DNA of 64,000 nucleotides. Source: CAADGU01 sp035444285. Its GTDB lineage: Bacteria; Chloroflexota; Anaerolineae; Promineifilales; Promineifilaceae. The notes below the pieces were generated by a model. The model had not been told where the DNA came from and ran no database searches. It saw only the letters and a list, made by a program, of their open reading frames with translations. The stretch lies in the NCBI GenBank assembly GCA_035444285.1, contig DAOMOK010000002.1:1-64000 (forward strand), in the 5' to 3' direction. Below, piece after piece: positions 51,570 through 62,300 of the stretch. Within the stretch, counting starts at the first letter, position 1; every line of letters starts with the position of its first letter. A program made the position numbers and the translations under genes.

Positions 51570-53234
51570 ATGCGCATTTTGATTTTATTTACCATCTTGT
51601 TTTGTCTATTGTTGGCGGTTTTGGCGTCCGGCACGGCCGTAAACGCCACCCCAGACGCCGTTGAAGCCCACGGCCCCACCATCCGCGCCAGCGTCAGCAG
51701 CGGCGGCGGGCAGGGCAATGCCGCCAGTTCTCGTCCCGCCGTTTCCGCCGACGGCCGTTACGTGGCCTTTAGCTCCGACGCCAACAATCTGGTCAGCGGC
51801 GATACCAACGGCGTTACCGACATATTCGTGTATGACCGCGTCAACAACACCACCCAGCGCGTCAGCATTCGCACCGGCGGCGAGCAGGCCAACGGCCCCA
51901 GCTTTTCCCCGGCCATTTCCGGCGACGGCCGTATCGTTGTCTTTTCCTCGCGGGCTTCCAACCTGGTCAATGGTGACACCAACGGCCGTGCTGACGTGTT
52001 TGCCCATGACCGCCAGACCGGGCAAACCAGCCTGATGAGCGTGGTCATCAACGGCACAGCCAATGGCGACAGCCGCGACCCCGATGTTTCCGGCAACGGC
52101 CGTTACGTTGTTTTTGCCTCTAGCGCCAGTAATCTGGTGGGTGGCGACTTCAACCAGGTGGATGACATCTTCCGCTGGGACCGGCAAGCGCTGATCATGG
52201 AACGCATCAGCGTAGACAGCAACGAAGCTGAAGCCAACGACTTCAGTCGCAGCCCGGCCATCAATGGCGATGGGCAGCGCATTGTTTTCACGTCTGACGC
52301 CGGCAATCTGGTAGCCGGTGACGGCAATTTCACCGCCGACATCTTCCTGCGTGACACCAGCACCGGCACCACCAGCCGCGTCAGCATCACCGACGGCGGC
52401 GGCGAGGCCAACGGCACAAGCTGGCTGCCGGACATTTCCGCCGGCGGCCAACATATTGTCTTTGTCTCGTTTGCCACCAATCTGGTGGGCAATGATAACA
52501 ACGGTTATGCCGATGTGTTCTTGCGCAATACCGGCACCGGGCGCACCCATATCATCAGCATTGCCACCGATGGCACACAGGGTAATAACGCCAGTGAAGA
52601 CCCGTCCGTTTCGGCCGACGGCCGTTACGTTGCCTTTGATTCTTTTGCCACGTCTCTCAGCCCCGGCACCAGCCCCGATTTACGCAAATTGCTCATCCGC
52701 GACCGCACCACCAACACACTGTTGTTAGCCAGCATCAGCAGCCAGGGCATCATTGGCAATGCGGGCAGTCGGGAAGCGGCGCTGGCGGCCAACGGCCGTT
52801 ACGTTGCCTATACTTCTGACGCCACCAACCTGGTCGCCAACGACACCAATCAGGTTGCCGATGTCTTTCTGCACGATTTTATCGGCCCGCCCACCTTGAG
52901 CGTGAACTTTTCATCGGGCGCGCCGGGCAGCATTTTTGTATTCAATGGCACAAATTGGGAGGGGAATGGCACGGCCGTTGTCCGCGCCAACGGCGTCACG
53001 CTCGGTGATGTGAATACCGACGGCAGCGGCAATTTCATTTTCCAGATTGTCACCGGCAGCGCCACCCAACAGGGCCTCTATATCATCTCCGTCACCCAGG
53101 GCAGCAACCAGTTAAGCCGCAGCATCCTGGTGCGTGATGATGCTCCCTTGCGGCCTGGTACCGGCGGCGGCTTCGGCCTGCCCGATGGCATAGCCCTTGA
53201 TGAGTTTATCTACCTGCCTGTCATTCGCCGTTAG
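51570..53234 (+). CDS. Secreted TolB/PD40-type beta-propeller protein with YLP-type tail
   Basis: 554 residues with signal peptide (MRILILFTILFCLLLAVLA, cleavage near AVNA). Seven or so blades carry the PD40 pattern, for example VSADGRYVAFSSDANNLV and NGVTDIFVYDR, NGRADVFAHDR. Then an IPT/TIG-like or Ig-like domain (FSSGAPGSIFVFNGTNWEG) and the tail DEFIYLPVIRR. ATG 51570 follows GGAAGGAGGAACATCCAC; an upstream ATG at 51543 lacks a site. Repeated GDGRI / ADGRY codons coincide with the octamer ACGGCCGT. Likely a surface or extracellular binding protein. Confidence 0.82.
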   Translation: MRILILFTILFCLLLAVLASGTAVNATPDAVEAHGPTIRASVSSGGGQGNAASSRPAVSADGRYVAFSSDANNLVSGDTNGVTDIFVYDRVNNTTQRVSIRTGGEQANGPSFSPAISGDGRIVVFSSRASNLVNGDTNGRADVFAHDRQTGQTSLMSVVINGTANGDSRDPDVSGNGRYVVFASSASNLVGGDFNQVDDIFRWDRQALIMERISVDSNEAEANDFSRSPAINGDGQRIVFTSDAGNLVAGDGNFTADIFLRDTSTGTTSRVSITDGGGEANGTSWLPDISAGGQHIVFVSFATNLVGNDNNGYADVFLRNTGTGRTHIISIATDGTQGNNASEDPSVSADGRYVAFDSFATSLSPGTSPDLRKLLIRDRTTNTLLLASISSQGIIGNAGSREAALAANGRYVAYTSDATNLVANDTNQVADVFLHDFIGPPTLSVNFSSGAPGSIFVFNGTNWEGNGTAVVRANGVTLGDVNTDGSGNFIFQIVTGSATQQGLYIISVTQGSNQLSRSILVRDDAPLRPGTGGGFGLPDGIALDEFIYLPVIRR

Positions 53235-53240
53235 CAGGCA

Positions 53241-53270
53241 GACCTGGAGGGTTTGCGAACCCTCCAGGTC
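53241..53270 (+). terminator. Hairpin after the propeller gene
   Basis: GACCTGGAGGGTT (53241-53253) and AACCCTCCAGGTC (53258-53270) pair perfectly over TGCG. It resembles the GACCTGACAGG hairpins at 13.9 and 21.2 kb in position and ends. Confidence 0.65.
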
Positions 53271-53393
53271 ACCTTTGGCTCTGGACAACAGGGGGAATAA
53301 CCGGTTAAGATGGCAGCGAATTAAAATGTTGTTCACGGCCGTCAGGCCAGTTAATGCGGCAATCACAATGTAGATTGTCGGGGAGGAACTCTC

Positions 53394-56300
53394 ATGGCAA
53401 ACCGCCTGTCTATTTTATTGCTGGCAGTGGTGATAGGGCTGCTGCTGCCTACGGCCGTGTCCCGCACCCTATTTCCTGTTTTATCGGCTGAACGAGTGGG
53501 GGAGGGTACGGCCGTTGTCCCTCAGGATGACCCCATCCCCCAGGGGGCCGACCTCATCACCAACTGGTACAGCCAGCACCCCCAATCCATCCGCAAAGGG
53601 GCCGGCATCATCAGCTATTACAACCCCGCCGTTTTTGGCCAGAACATCTGCACCGCCTTTGGCGACCCCTATTCACCGCTCAACAGCCCCTGGGCGCCCG
53701 GCCCCTACACCTACCACTATCGCATCCGCATCCCTGCCGGTTACCCTCATGACATCGTGCGTGTGGAAATCTTTGACCCCGACTCCATCAACGCCGCCAA
53801 CCCCGGCACATTCACCATCACCCGCACCCAGGCCGCCATCAACGCCGGGCTGCCGGTGACCACTACCGTCAGTTGCAGCACCACCCAACGCGATAACTGC
53901 GTCATGGACACCGGCGAATTACAACTGGTCATCAGCGATGTGCTGGCGCTGGAAGAAATCAACCCCTACTTCTTCTGGCGTGTAGATGAAAATCGAGGGG
54001 TGGGCGTTCCTCCCGGAAACGGCAATTGTTATGAACCCCCTGCCTACAACCCCGGCTACAACACGCGCACCCTTTATGAACTGCTGTACTTTGCGGAAGC
54101 GCCGGATGGCAGCATCAACCAGCAAAACCTGGCCCATTACACCGGGCAGGTGGGTGATGGCGCGCGCGATACCGGCGACCATGGCACCGACCGGCGTTGG
54201 GTTTCCCCCGGCGCCGCCCAAAGTTTTGACCAGCCCACCTTCGTGCCCGCAGACCCCGGTTCGCCTGGAGATTTTGAAGTTGACCTGACCAGTGAAACAC
54301 CCGGCATGATGGTAGACCCGGACACTGGCGACCGTTACTTATACTTCAACGTCACGGCCATGGACGGCGCGTCCGAAAACAGCTTTGACATTTGGGCCGG
54401 GCCACCGGTTTATACCGCCACCGTGCCCGGTGAGGTAAACGCCCGCAATTTACTGGCGCTAGACAACCCCGGCATTCACAACGCCCGGGGCGTAGAAGTA
54501 ACTGCCCTCAATAATCTCCTGTTAAACAATTACTATAATTTTCCGCTGGATATACCCCTGGTGGCCTTGAGTTCTGACTATGCCGGTTCTCACGCCCACG
54601 TCACCGCATTTGATATTGACCTGGGTGGTGCATCGCCCATCACCTTCACTGTGGATACCATTACACCTGGCGATTGGTCATTAGTTTTTGGGCAGTCTGG
54701 TGTGCCTGATCCCGATGGCGGTGTGCGTAACTGTCTACCAGGTTTAGGCAATTGCAACAATCAATTTATCACCCCGCCGTACACCATTACCCTGCCCAGT
54801 GAAAGCAATTGTGACTATACCAATCCAAACCAACAGGACTGCACACCCTTTTACGGCGGTGTGCTGACGGCACGGTATCGCAGTGGCGTCCTTCTCAACA
54901 CCTATTACGATACGTTCTTATGGCAGGTAACGTTGCCCACACCGCCGCCCGTCGCCGACCCCACTGTCGGCTGCTCTGCCTTCCCCATCATCATCCACGA
55001 AGGCGCACGCTCCGTCACTCCGGCGCTCTATGAATCTATTGTCACGAACTCGCCTAACTTTTATCCCCAACCCCCGCCGCCCTACACCAGTTTCGTTAAC
55101 CACCGGCCCAATGTGCCGCTGCTTGGCCCGATCCAGGCAGGCGACATGTTCCTGGTAGAAAATGGCGGCGGGTCGGGTGGTTTTGGCTGGCTGCGCTGGA
55201 ATCAGTACATTTCTGATGACAGTTCTAACTTGACCCGCAGTATGACGTGGCCCGGTAACAGCCAGGATTATATGACGGTAGCTAACGGGGGGCAGGAACC
55301 ACCTAACCCACCGTTTCCGCATCGGGTTTATGGCTACATTGAGTATAACGACCCCTATGATACGTCCATGCACCTGAATGATTGGGTGATGGCAAGTATC
55401 GGCACAGTCAATAGTAGCGTCTTACGAGATGTGCTAGAAGGGCATATTGAGTTGGGGCGGGTGCTGCGCTTGCCCATTTATAACAACTTTGCCGGGACGG
55501 GCAGCGATCTGCGTTACCAGATGTCCGGTTTTGCTCTCTTCCGTCTGGTCGGTTACCAGCTCAGCGCCAATGGTCAGGCCGGCTCGTACCTGCTGCTGGA
55601 ATTCATCCGTTGGGACGAAAGCTGTGGGCTGACCGGTATCCCCCTCCAGGATGTGACTATCAACGGCCCAACGGAAGGCGGGTTCAACGCCAACTATGCG
55701 TTTACGGCGACCGTTGCCCCCCTGGACGCTACCCAGCCCATCACCTACGTCTGGGAAGCGGACGGGCAGTCCACCATTACCCATACCGGCGGCATCACCG
55801 ATGTGGTCAGCCTGAGCTGGCCTCTGACGGGGACCTATACGCTGACGGTCACGGCCGTAAACCCCGTCAGCGGCCCTGTAACTGATGTACACACCATTGT
55901 TATCGTTATGCCCCCTGATCCACCACCCACGCCTGGCTCCACACCCTCGCCAACCAATACCTTCACGCCTACGCCAACATTCACGCCGACGCCAACGCCC
56001 ACGGATGAGCCACCCCCCCCTTGTCCGGTCAGATTTGCGACTATTGTTCTGGATACCCACAATATCATCTGGATCACTGGCGTTGTCGGCAGCGAAGTGG
56101 AAGTGCGGGACATAACAATTGGCGGCCAGCTAATTACTTTAGGCGTACTGGAAGAAGGTGGCACTTTTGAGTGCCCCGGTTTTGCCGCGCTGCCTGTGGA
56201 TCCTGGTGATTTGATTGTCGGGCACGTATTGGTGGTAGAAAACCTTACCGACGGCACCATGGACACGACCATCGTTCTGGGGTCGCCACCCACCGACACA

Positions 56301-56579
56301 CCTACACCAACCCATACTTTCACGCCAACGTCAACGTGGACACCGACGCCCACACCAACATTCACGCCAACGCCAACGTGGACACCGACGCCCACACCGA
56401 CCCCGACGTGGACACCAACGCCCACGCCAAGCCATACACCCACACCGACCTGGACGCCGACATTCACGCCCACACCAACATGGACGCCCACGGCAACAGC
56501 CACGGCCGTGCCCCCCACCCCCACCGCCACACTTCCGCCGCCCACCTACCGGCTCTACCTGCCACTCATATTGAAATAA
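53394..56579 (+). CDS. Large secreted Cys-containing modular protein A
   Basis: 1061 residues. Signal peptide (LSILLLAVVIGLLLPTAVS). Residues ~75-650 form a long module also found in the next two genes: FGQNICTAFGDPYSP, FDPDSINA, DTGELQLV, RVDENRGVGVP, SENSFDIWAGPPVYT. Acidic loops could bind calcium. A PKD-like domain follows (~755-845; PITYVWEADGQSTITHTGG), then a small beta domain, and Thr/Pro-rich linkers (TPTPTWTPT). The C-terminus is YRLYLPLILK. No catalytic motif recognised; probably a surface structural or adhesive protein. GGGGAGGAACTCTC precedes the ATG. Confidence 0.78.
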   Translation: MANRLSILLLAVVIGLLLPTAVSRTLFPVLSAERVGEGTAVVPQDDPIPQGADLITNWYSQHPQSIRKGAGIISYYNPAVFGQNICTAFGDPYSPLNSPWAPGPYTYHYRIRIPAGYPHDIVRVEIFDPDSINAANPGTFTITRTQAAINAGLPVTTTVSCSTTQRDNCVMDTGELQLVISDVLALEEINPYFFWRVDENRGVGVPPGNGNCYEPPAYNPGYNTRTLYELLYFAEAPDGSINQQNLAHYTGQVGDGARDTGDHGTDRRWVSPGAAQSFDQPTFVPADPGSPGDFEVDLTSETPGMMVDPDTGDRYLYFNVTAMDGASENSFDIWAGPPVYTATVPGEVNARNLLALDNPGIHNARGVEVTALNNLLLNNYYNFPLDIPLVALSSDYAGSHAHVTAFDIDLGGASPITFTVDTITPGDWSLVFGQSGVPDPDGGVRNCLPGLGNCNNQFITPPYTITLPSESNCDYTNPNQQDCTPFYGGVLTARYRSGVLLNTYYDTFLWQVTLPTPPPVADPTVGCSAFPIIIHEGARSVTPALYESIVTNSPNFYPQPPPPYTSFVNHRPNVPLLGPIQAGDMFLVENGGGSGGFGWLRWNQYISDDSSNLTRSMTWPGNSQDYMTVANGGQEPPNPPFPHRVYGYIEYNDPYDTSMHLNDWVMASIGTVNSSVLRDVLEGHIELGRVLRLPIYNNFAGTGSDLRYQMSGFALFRLVGYQLSANGQAGSYLLLEFIRWDESCGLTGIPLQDVTINGPTEGGFNANYAFTATVAPLDATQPITYVWEADGQSTITHTGGITDVVSLSWPLTGTYTLTVTAVNPVSGPVTDVHTIVIVMPPDPPPTPGSTPSPTNTFTPTPTFTPTPTPTDEPPPPCPVRFATIVLDTHNIIWITGVVGSEVEVRDITIGGQLITLGVLEEGGTFECPGFAALPVDPGDLIVGHVLVVENLTDGTMDTTIVLGSPPTDTPTPTHTFTPTSTWTPTPTPTFTPTPTWTPTPTPTPTWTPTPTPSHTPTPTWTPTFTPTPTWTPTATATAVPPTPTATLPPPTYRLYLPLILK

Positions 56580-56650
56580 CAACCGTTCGTAGTAGGCGAT
56601 TCATCGCCCAAAAACGGCGATGAATCGCCTACTACGAGCCCATAAGGGAG
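56463..56650. repeat. 188-bp direct repeat, copy 1 (3' end of protein A gene plus spacer)
   Basis: Identical to 59183-59370. Covers the last ~39 codons of the gene and the spacer hairpin, and similarity continues about 45 bp further into the next gene start with two differences. Indicates recent duplication or gene conversion between tandem paralogues. Confidence 0.9.
56588..56636. terminator. Perfect 21-bp-stem hairpin between A and B
   Basis: CGTAGTAGGCGATTCATCGCC (written here as two pieces, CGTAGTAGGCG and ATTCATCGCC) pairs exactly with its complement around CAAAAAC. Identical hairpin at 59308-59356. Confidence 0.75.
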
Positions 56651-56656
56651 CAAGAA

Positions 56657-59299
56657 ATGAAGAACAAACGAATCCAGATACTCTTTCTCGTCTGCCTTTT
56701 CGGCTCGCTACTGATCACGGCCGTGTCCCACGCCCTATTCGCCGCCAGCCAACCGGCCCAGGTCGAGTTGGTAAGCGATGTAAAAATTGAAGGGCCGCGC
56801 ACGGCCGTTGCCGAATTGGTGTATACATACACGGCCGTTACTCCACTAACCAGCACCACACCCGTTACCTATGTCTGGCAGGCAGCCGGACAAACCATTA
56901 CCCATAGTAATGGCGTGAGTGACACCCTGGCCGTTACCTGGCCCGTTGCCGGCCTACACCCGATTACGGTTACGGCTGATGATGGCGGAGGGGCGGCGAC
57001 GGCCGTGCAGATCGTCAACATAATACCCCCGGCCCGCCATAGCGCCGACGGCACGGATGTCTATGCCGCCTTCCGCTCTGGCCGCGCGATTGTCGCCGGC
57101 CTTTCCGCTGGCGTCTTTGGCCCGGATATCTGCACGGCGTTCGGCGATCCGTTCTCCCCGCATAACAGTCCTTATAGACCAGGGCCTTACACCTACCGTT
57201 ACCGCATCCAGATACCTGCCAGCTACCCCTATGACGTCGTGCGTGTGGAACTGTTTGACCCCGACTCCATCAACGCCAATGCCAGTGCCCCATTTACCTT
57301 TGCCCGTACTCAGGCCGCACAAGATGCCGGTCTGTCCGCAACTGGTACCGGTACTTGCACGATTACCGCCAATCGTAAAAATCCATGCCTGGTCAACACT
57401 GGCGAACTGGCACTCTACCAAAACGGTACATTACCCCTGGAAGCCATCAACCCCTACTGGTTTATTCGCGTGGATGAAAATCGGGGGACCGGCACATCGG
57501 GACAGTGCGGCGAACCAGGCGGTTACACCGCGTGGTACAACACTGCCACCCTCTACCAGCTTTATTACTTCCAATCACAGGCGAATGAACAGCAACGGAT
57601 AGACCTGGCGACCTACACCGGCCAGGTGGGCGATGGTATGCGTGACAACGGCGGCCACGACACAGATATGCGTTGGGTGTCACCAGGCGCAGCCAGCAGC
57701 TATGATCAGCCGGTGTTTGTACCTGTTGATACCGGTTCACCGGGCAACTTTGAAATTGACCTGACCGCCGAAACGCCTGATATCGTTGTTGATCCGATTA
57801 GCGGTGACCGCTATCTCTATCTGGATATCACTTCCCTAAGTGGCGCTTCGGAGAATAGTTTTGACATTTGGGCCGGGCCACCTGTTTATACTTCAACGGT
57901 GCCCGGCGCTGTAAACATGCGCAATCTGCATTTGTTAAATGCTCCGGCAGCGCAAGATGCCTTTGGCATCACGGTTTACGCTCTAGATTACCGGCCAAAC
58001 AATGCCATTTACGAATTGGAACAAGATATACCGTTGACTTTTCTGCCACCATCAGCGGCCGCATCACTTGTTACCGTCTCCTTGTTTGATGCTGACTATG
58101 GTAACTCTACACAATCACGCGTTACCTTCTTTTTTGACACCATCCCGGAAAGCGAATGGGCAATGATTTTTGCACAAAGTTATATACCTGACCCGGATGG
58201 TGAAGTACGCAACTGTAGACCGGGAGGCATCCCGGACTGCAATAATGAATGGGTCATCCCACCCTATCAGGTTACGTTACCCGCCAACTTCCCCGGCGGG
58301 CGCCTGATGGCCCGTCTCTTAACTAGTGAAACCGATACTTTTGCCTGGGAAGTGAAACTACAACCAGGCCCTACGGATATAAATCTCAGCGGGCCAGTAA
58401 CGGGCACAACGAGTATCTCTTATACCTTCGACGCAGAGGTGTTTAATCCCACTATCGTGGAACCGCTCACCTACACCTGGCAGGCTACCGGCCTGCCCAC
58501 ACAGATTCAGACTGGCTATCTGACGAATGCGGCCGTCTTCAACTGGCCGACTGGCGGCGTCAAAACGGTCACGGTCACGGCCGCCAACCGCTACGGCGCT
58601 GTCACAGACACCCACCAGATCACGCTCACGCAACCACCGGCCATCCCCCCTAACAATATCCAATTGACCGGCCCTACAACGGCCGTTGTCAGCGAACTGG
58701 TTGACCTCACGGCCGTTGTTGCCCCACCTGACACTACCCAACCCATTACCTACACCTGGCAGGCCGATGGGCAATCAACCATTACAAATACAGGGGGCAT
58801 TAACGATGTAATCCAGGTCAGTTGGCCATTGACGGGGACGTATATGGTGACGGTCACGGCCGTAAACGCAGCCAATACCCCTGTGAGCGATACTCACACC
58901 ATTATCATCCTACCCGATGTGACACCCACGCCGACGTACACCCCCACACCAACATTTACGCCAACACCAACGTGGACACCAACGCCCACACCAAGCCATA
59001 CACCGACACCGACCTGGACACCGACCTTTACGCCAACGCCAACGTGGACACCGACGCCGACATGGACGCCAACCCCCACACCAAGCCATACACCCACACC
59101 GACCGGAACGCCGACGCCGACGTGGACACCAACGCCTACGCCAAGCCATACACCGACACCGACCGGGACGCCGACGCCGACTTTCACGCCCACACCAACA
59201 TGGACGCCCACGGCAACAGCCACGGCCGTGCCCCCCACCCCCACCGCCACACTTCCGCCGCCCACCTACCGGCTCTACCTGCCACTCATATTGAAATAA
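56657..59299 (+). CDS. Large secreted modular protein B, paralogue of A
   Basis: 880 residues. Signal peptide (IQILFLVCLFGSLLITAVS). A PKD-like domain comes first (~45-125; PVTYVWQAAGQTITHSNG), then the shared long module (FGPDICTAFGDPFSP, FDPDSINANA, RVDENRGTG, SENSFDIWAGPPVYT), two more PKD-like domains (~575-760; TYTWQADGQSTITNTGG), a Thr/Pro linker longer than in A, and YRLYLPLILK. Start ATG 56657 follows AAGGGAGCAAG. Domain order differs from A, so the family is being shuffled. Confidence 0.78.
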   Translation: MKNKRIQILFLVCLFGSLLITAVSHALFAASQPAQVELVSDVKIEGPRTAVAELVYTYTAVTPLTSTTPVTYVWQAAGQTITHSNGVSDTLAVTWPVAGLHPITVTADDGGGAATAVQIVNIIPPARHSADGTDVYAAFRSGRAIVAGLSAGVFGPDICTAFGDPFSPHNSPYRPGPYTYRYRIQIPASYPYDVVRVELFDPDSINANASAPFTFARTQAAQDAGLSATGTGTCTITANRKNPCLVNTGELALYQNGTLPLEAINPYWFIRVDENRGTGTSGQCGEPGGYTAWYNTATLYQLYYFQSQANEQQRIDLATYTGQVGDGMRDNGGHDTDMRWVSPGAASSYDQPVFVPVDTGSPGNFEIDLTAETPDIVVDPISGDRYLYLDITSLSGASENSFDIWAGPPVYTSTVPGAVNMRNLHLLNAPAAQDAFGITVYALDYRPNNAIYELEQDIPLTFLPPSAAASLVTVSLFDADYGNSTQSRVTFFFDTIPESEWAMIFAQSYIPDPDGEVRNCRPGGIPDCNNEWVIPPYQVTLPANFPGGRLMARLLTSETDTFAWEVKLQPGPTDINLSGPVTGTTSISYTFDAEVFNPTIVEPLTYTWQATGLPTQIQTGYLTNAAVFNWPTGGVKTVTVTAANRYGAVTDTHQITLTQPPAIPPNNIQLTGPTTAVVSELVDLTAVVAPPDTTQPITYTWQADGQSTITNTGGINDVIQVSWPLTGTYMVTVTAVNAANTPVSDTHTIIILPDVTPTPTYTPTPTFTPTPTWTPTPTPSHTPTPTWTPTFTPTPTWTPTPTWTPTPTPSHTPTPTGTPTPTWTPTPTPSHTPTPTGTPTPTFTPTPTWTPTATATAVPPTPTATLPPPTYRLYLPLILK

Positions 59300-59370
59300 C
59301 AACCGTTCGTAGTAGGCGATTCATCGCCCAAAAACGGCGATGAATCGCCTACTACGAGCCCATAAGGGAG
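59183..59370. repeat. 188-bp direct repeat, copy 2
   Basis: Exact copy of 56463-56650, offset 2720 bp, including the second 21-bp-stem hairpin at 59308-59356. Confidence 0.9.
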
Positions 59371-59376
59371 TAAGAA

Positions 59377-62300
59377 ATGATGAACAAACGAATCCAGATA
59401 CTCTTTTTAGTTTGTGTGGTGGGCTTGTTGCTGCCCACGGCCGTGTCCCACACCCTGCTCGCAGCGGTCACACCTATCACAGAGACGGCACACACACCGG
59501 ACGATGCGCCGTATCTCAAGCTGCTGCCCAACTGCGGCAGCCCGGCCACCGATCCCGGCCCCGTTGCCCTGCACGTCCTCTTTGAGGAATGGCCCACCAA
59601 CGAAACCCTGAGCCTGTATTGGGACGGCAACCTGGTGCAAAGCTGGCCTACCGGCCATCGCGCCTCCTTTTCCCAGGCCATCAACCGCACTGTGCCTCAA
59701 CAGCCCATGACTGTGACGGTCACGGCCGTGTCCGGCGGCGGCACCACCGTCAGCCAGACCTTCACCATCCCGTGCAGCCAGGGGACAGTCGCCGAAATGC
59801 CGCACGGCCGTGACCTTTACACCAGCCGTACCCAGGCATCCGGCATCCTGTCCACCGGCAGCGCCGCTCTCTTTGGCCCCGACATCTGCACTAGCTATGG
59901 CGACCCCTTCTCCCCACTCAACAGCATCTGGCAGCCCGGTTTCTACAGTTACCACTATCGCATTCGTATCCCCGCCGATTACGAACAACGCGCCGGTACG
60001 TCTATCGTCCGTGTAGAACTGTTTGACCCTGACTCCATTAATATCAACGCCACTGGCCCCTTTAACTTCACCCGCTCCCAGGCCGCCCAAGCCGCCGGCC
60101 TACCTGCTACCGGCAGCGGCAGTTGCCTGATTATCAACAACCGAAAAGATCCCTGCCTGGTGGACACGGGCGAACTGGCGCTGTATCAAAACGGCGTCTT
60201 ACCCCTGGAGGCCATCAACCCTTACTGGTTTATTCGCGTGGACGAAAATCGGGGCATGGCTACGCCGGGGCAGTGCGGTGAACCAGACAGTTATACCCCG
60301 GCGTATAACACCGCCACCCTCTACCAGCTTTACTACTTCCAGGCCCAGGCCAATGAGCCGCGCCGGGTAGACCTGGCGGCTTATACCGGGCAGGTGGGGG
60401 ATGGTGTGCGTGACAATGGCAACCACTACACCGACATGCAGTGGGTCTCGCCCGGCGCAAATGAGCAGAGTTATGATTATTACGCCATTCCTGGCGCCAC
60501 CGGCGTGCCGGCCGACCCCGGTTCGCCGGGCGGCTTTGAAATTAACCTGGCTTCCCAACTACCCAACGTCATTACTGACCCCCAAACAGGCGACAGGTAC
60601 ATTTACCTGGACATCACCACCGTCAGCGGCGCGTCAGAAAACAGCTTCGAAATCTGGGCTGGCCCACCCACTTATGTTGGTACTGTGCCTGGCGACGTGA
60701 ATGCTCGCAACCTGTATGCCCTGAATAACCCCGGTTCTCAGCGTGCCAAAGGCGTCACCGTCCAGGCCTTACAAAACCTGCCCCAAAACTCCAATTTCCC
60801 CTTCCCGGTGGACATTCCCCTCACGTATGTGGGGCCGGAATATGCCGGTCAGGATATTTTCATTTCCTTATTTGATTTTGATCAATCTGATACCCTGCCA
60901 CCTGTTACCTTTTTCTTTGATTCCATAGCTGATTCAGACTGGTCGCTCACGTATGGTATGCCCGGCGTACCCGACCCAGACGGGCAGGTACGCAACTGTC
61001 TGCCCGGTGAGCCAGCATGTAATAATGCCTGGATCACGCCGCCCTACAGCATCACTATTCCCGGCGGCAATCCAGAAGATTGTGACTACAGCGATCCCCA
61101 AAATGACCCGAACTGCATCCCCTTCCCCGGTGGGCGGTTGATGGCCCGTATTACATCCGGTTATCAAGACACCTACCAATGGGAAGTCACGCCGCCCACC
61201 CTGACACCCATCACCGATCCCACTGCCGGCTGCGCCGCCTTCCCCATCACTATTTATGAAGGCGAACGCTCTGTCACCCAGGCATACTACGAAGCGATAA
61301 CCGGGTCGCCCACCTTTTACCCCCAACCGGCGCCACCCTACATTAGCTTTATTGATCACAGACCAGATATCCTACTGTCGGACGCCCAAAAAGGGGACAT
61401 GTTCCTGGTGCAAAATGGCCTCGATCCAAATGGTTTTGGCTTCTTACGGTGGAACCAGTATGTATTGAGCAGTGCTTCTACCTTAGAACATGGTCTGAGT
61501 TGGCCCGGTGATAGCCAGGATTATGTGACCGTCGCCCCCGGCCAGTCGCCGCCCAACCCTCCCTTCCCTCATGGCGTCTATGGCTACATTGATTACAACG
61601 ATCCCACAGATACGTCTATAAATATCAGCGACTGGGTCATGGCTAACACTGGCGCAATTATCAGTAATGGCGTCCGGGAAGTGTTGGAGGAGCATATTGA
61701 TTTGGGGCGGGTGCTGCGCCTGCCCATTTATAACAACGTTGCCGGGACGGGCAACACGGCCCGTTACCAGATGTCCGGTTTTGCCCTCTTCCGCCTGGTC
61801 GGTTATCAACTCTCCTTTGAGTCATACCTGCTGCTAGAATTCATGCGTTGGGACGATAGCTGTGGGCAACTGGCTATGCCTGTCACGGCCGTCACCCTAA
61901 ACGGCCGTTACGATGCCGTCGCCGGTGTGGAATATACGTTTACAGCCACAGCCAACCCCACCGCTACTTTACCGATCACCTACGTCTGGCAGGCCGACGG
62001 CCAGACCATCACCCATACCGGCGGCCTGAGCGATACCCTCACCTTTGCCTGGGAGGGTTTGGGCTTGCAGCCGATTACGGTCACGGCCGTAAATACGATG
62101 GGTAGTGGGGTGGACGGCCGTGTCGTCAACATCCTGCCCCGCACCGACCGCATCCCCGCCCTCTACCACGGCGGCAGCGAAATCTACCCCCAATCCACGG
62201 CCAACCTCGGCCTGGTCAAAGCTGCCAGCGCCAGCGTCTTTGGCCCCGACATCTGCACCGCCTACGGCGACGCCTACTCCCCCCTCAACAGCCCGTGGGC

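Noticed and set aside
56290..59215. Periodic repeats that could be mistaken for CRISPR or satellite DNA
   Set aside because: They encode in-frame TPTPTWTPT linkers of secreted proteins; spacing is irregular and there are no unique spacers.
55835..59302. Long open frames on the minus strand rich in Gly/Val
   Set aside because: They are antisense shadows of the Thr/Pro-rich linkers, with no start signals and low-complexity products.
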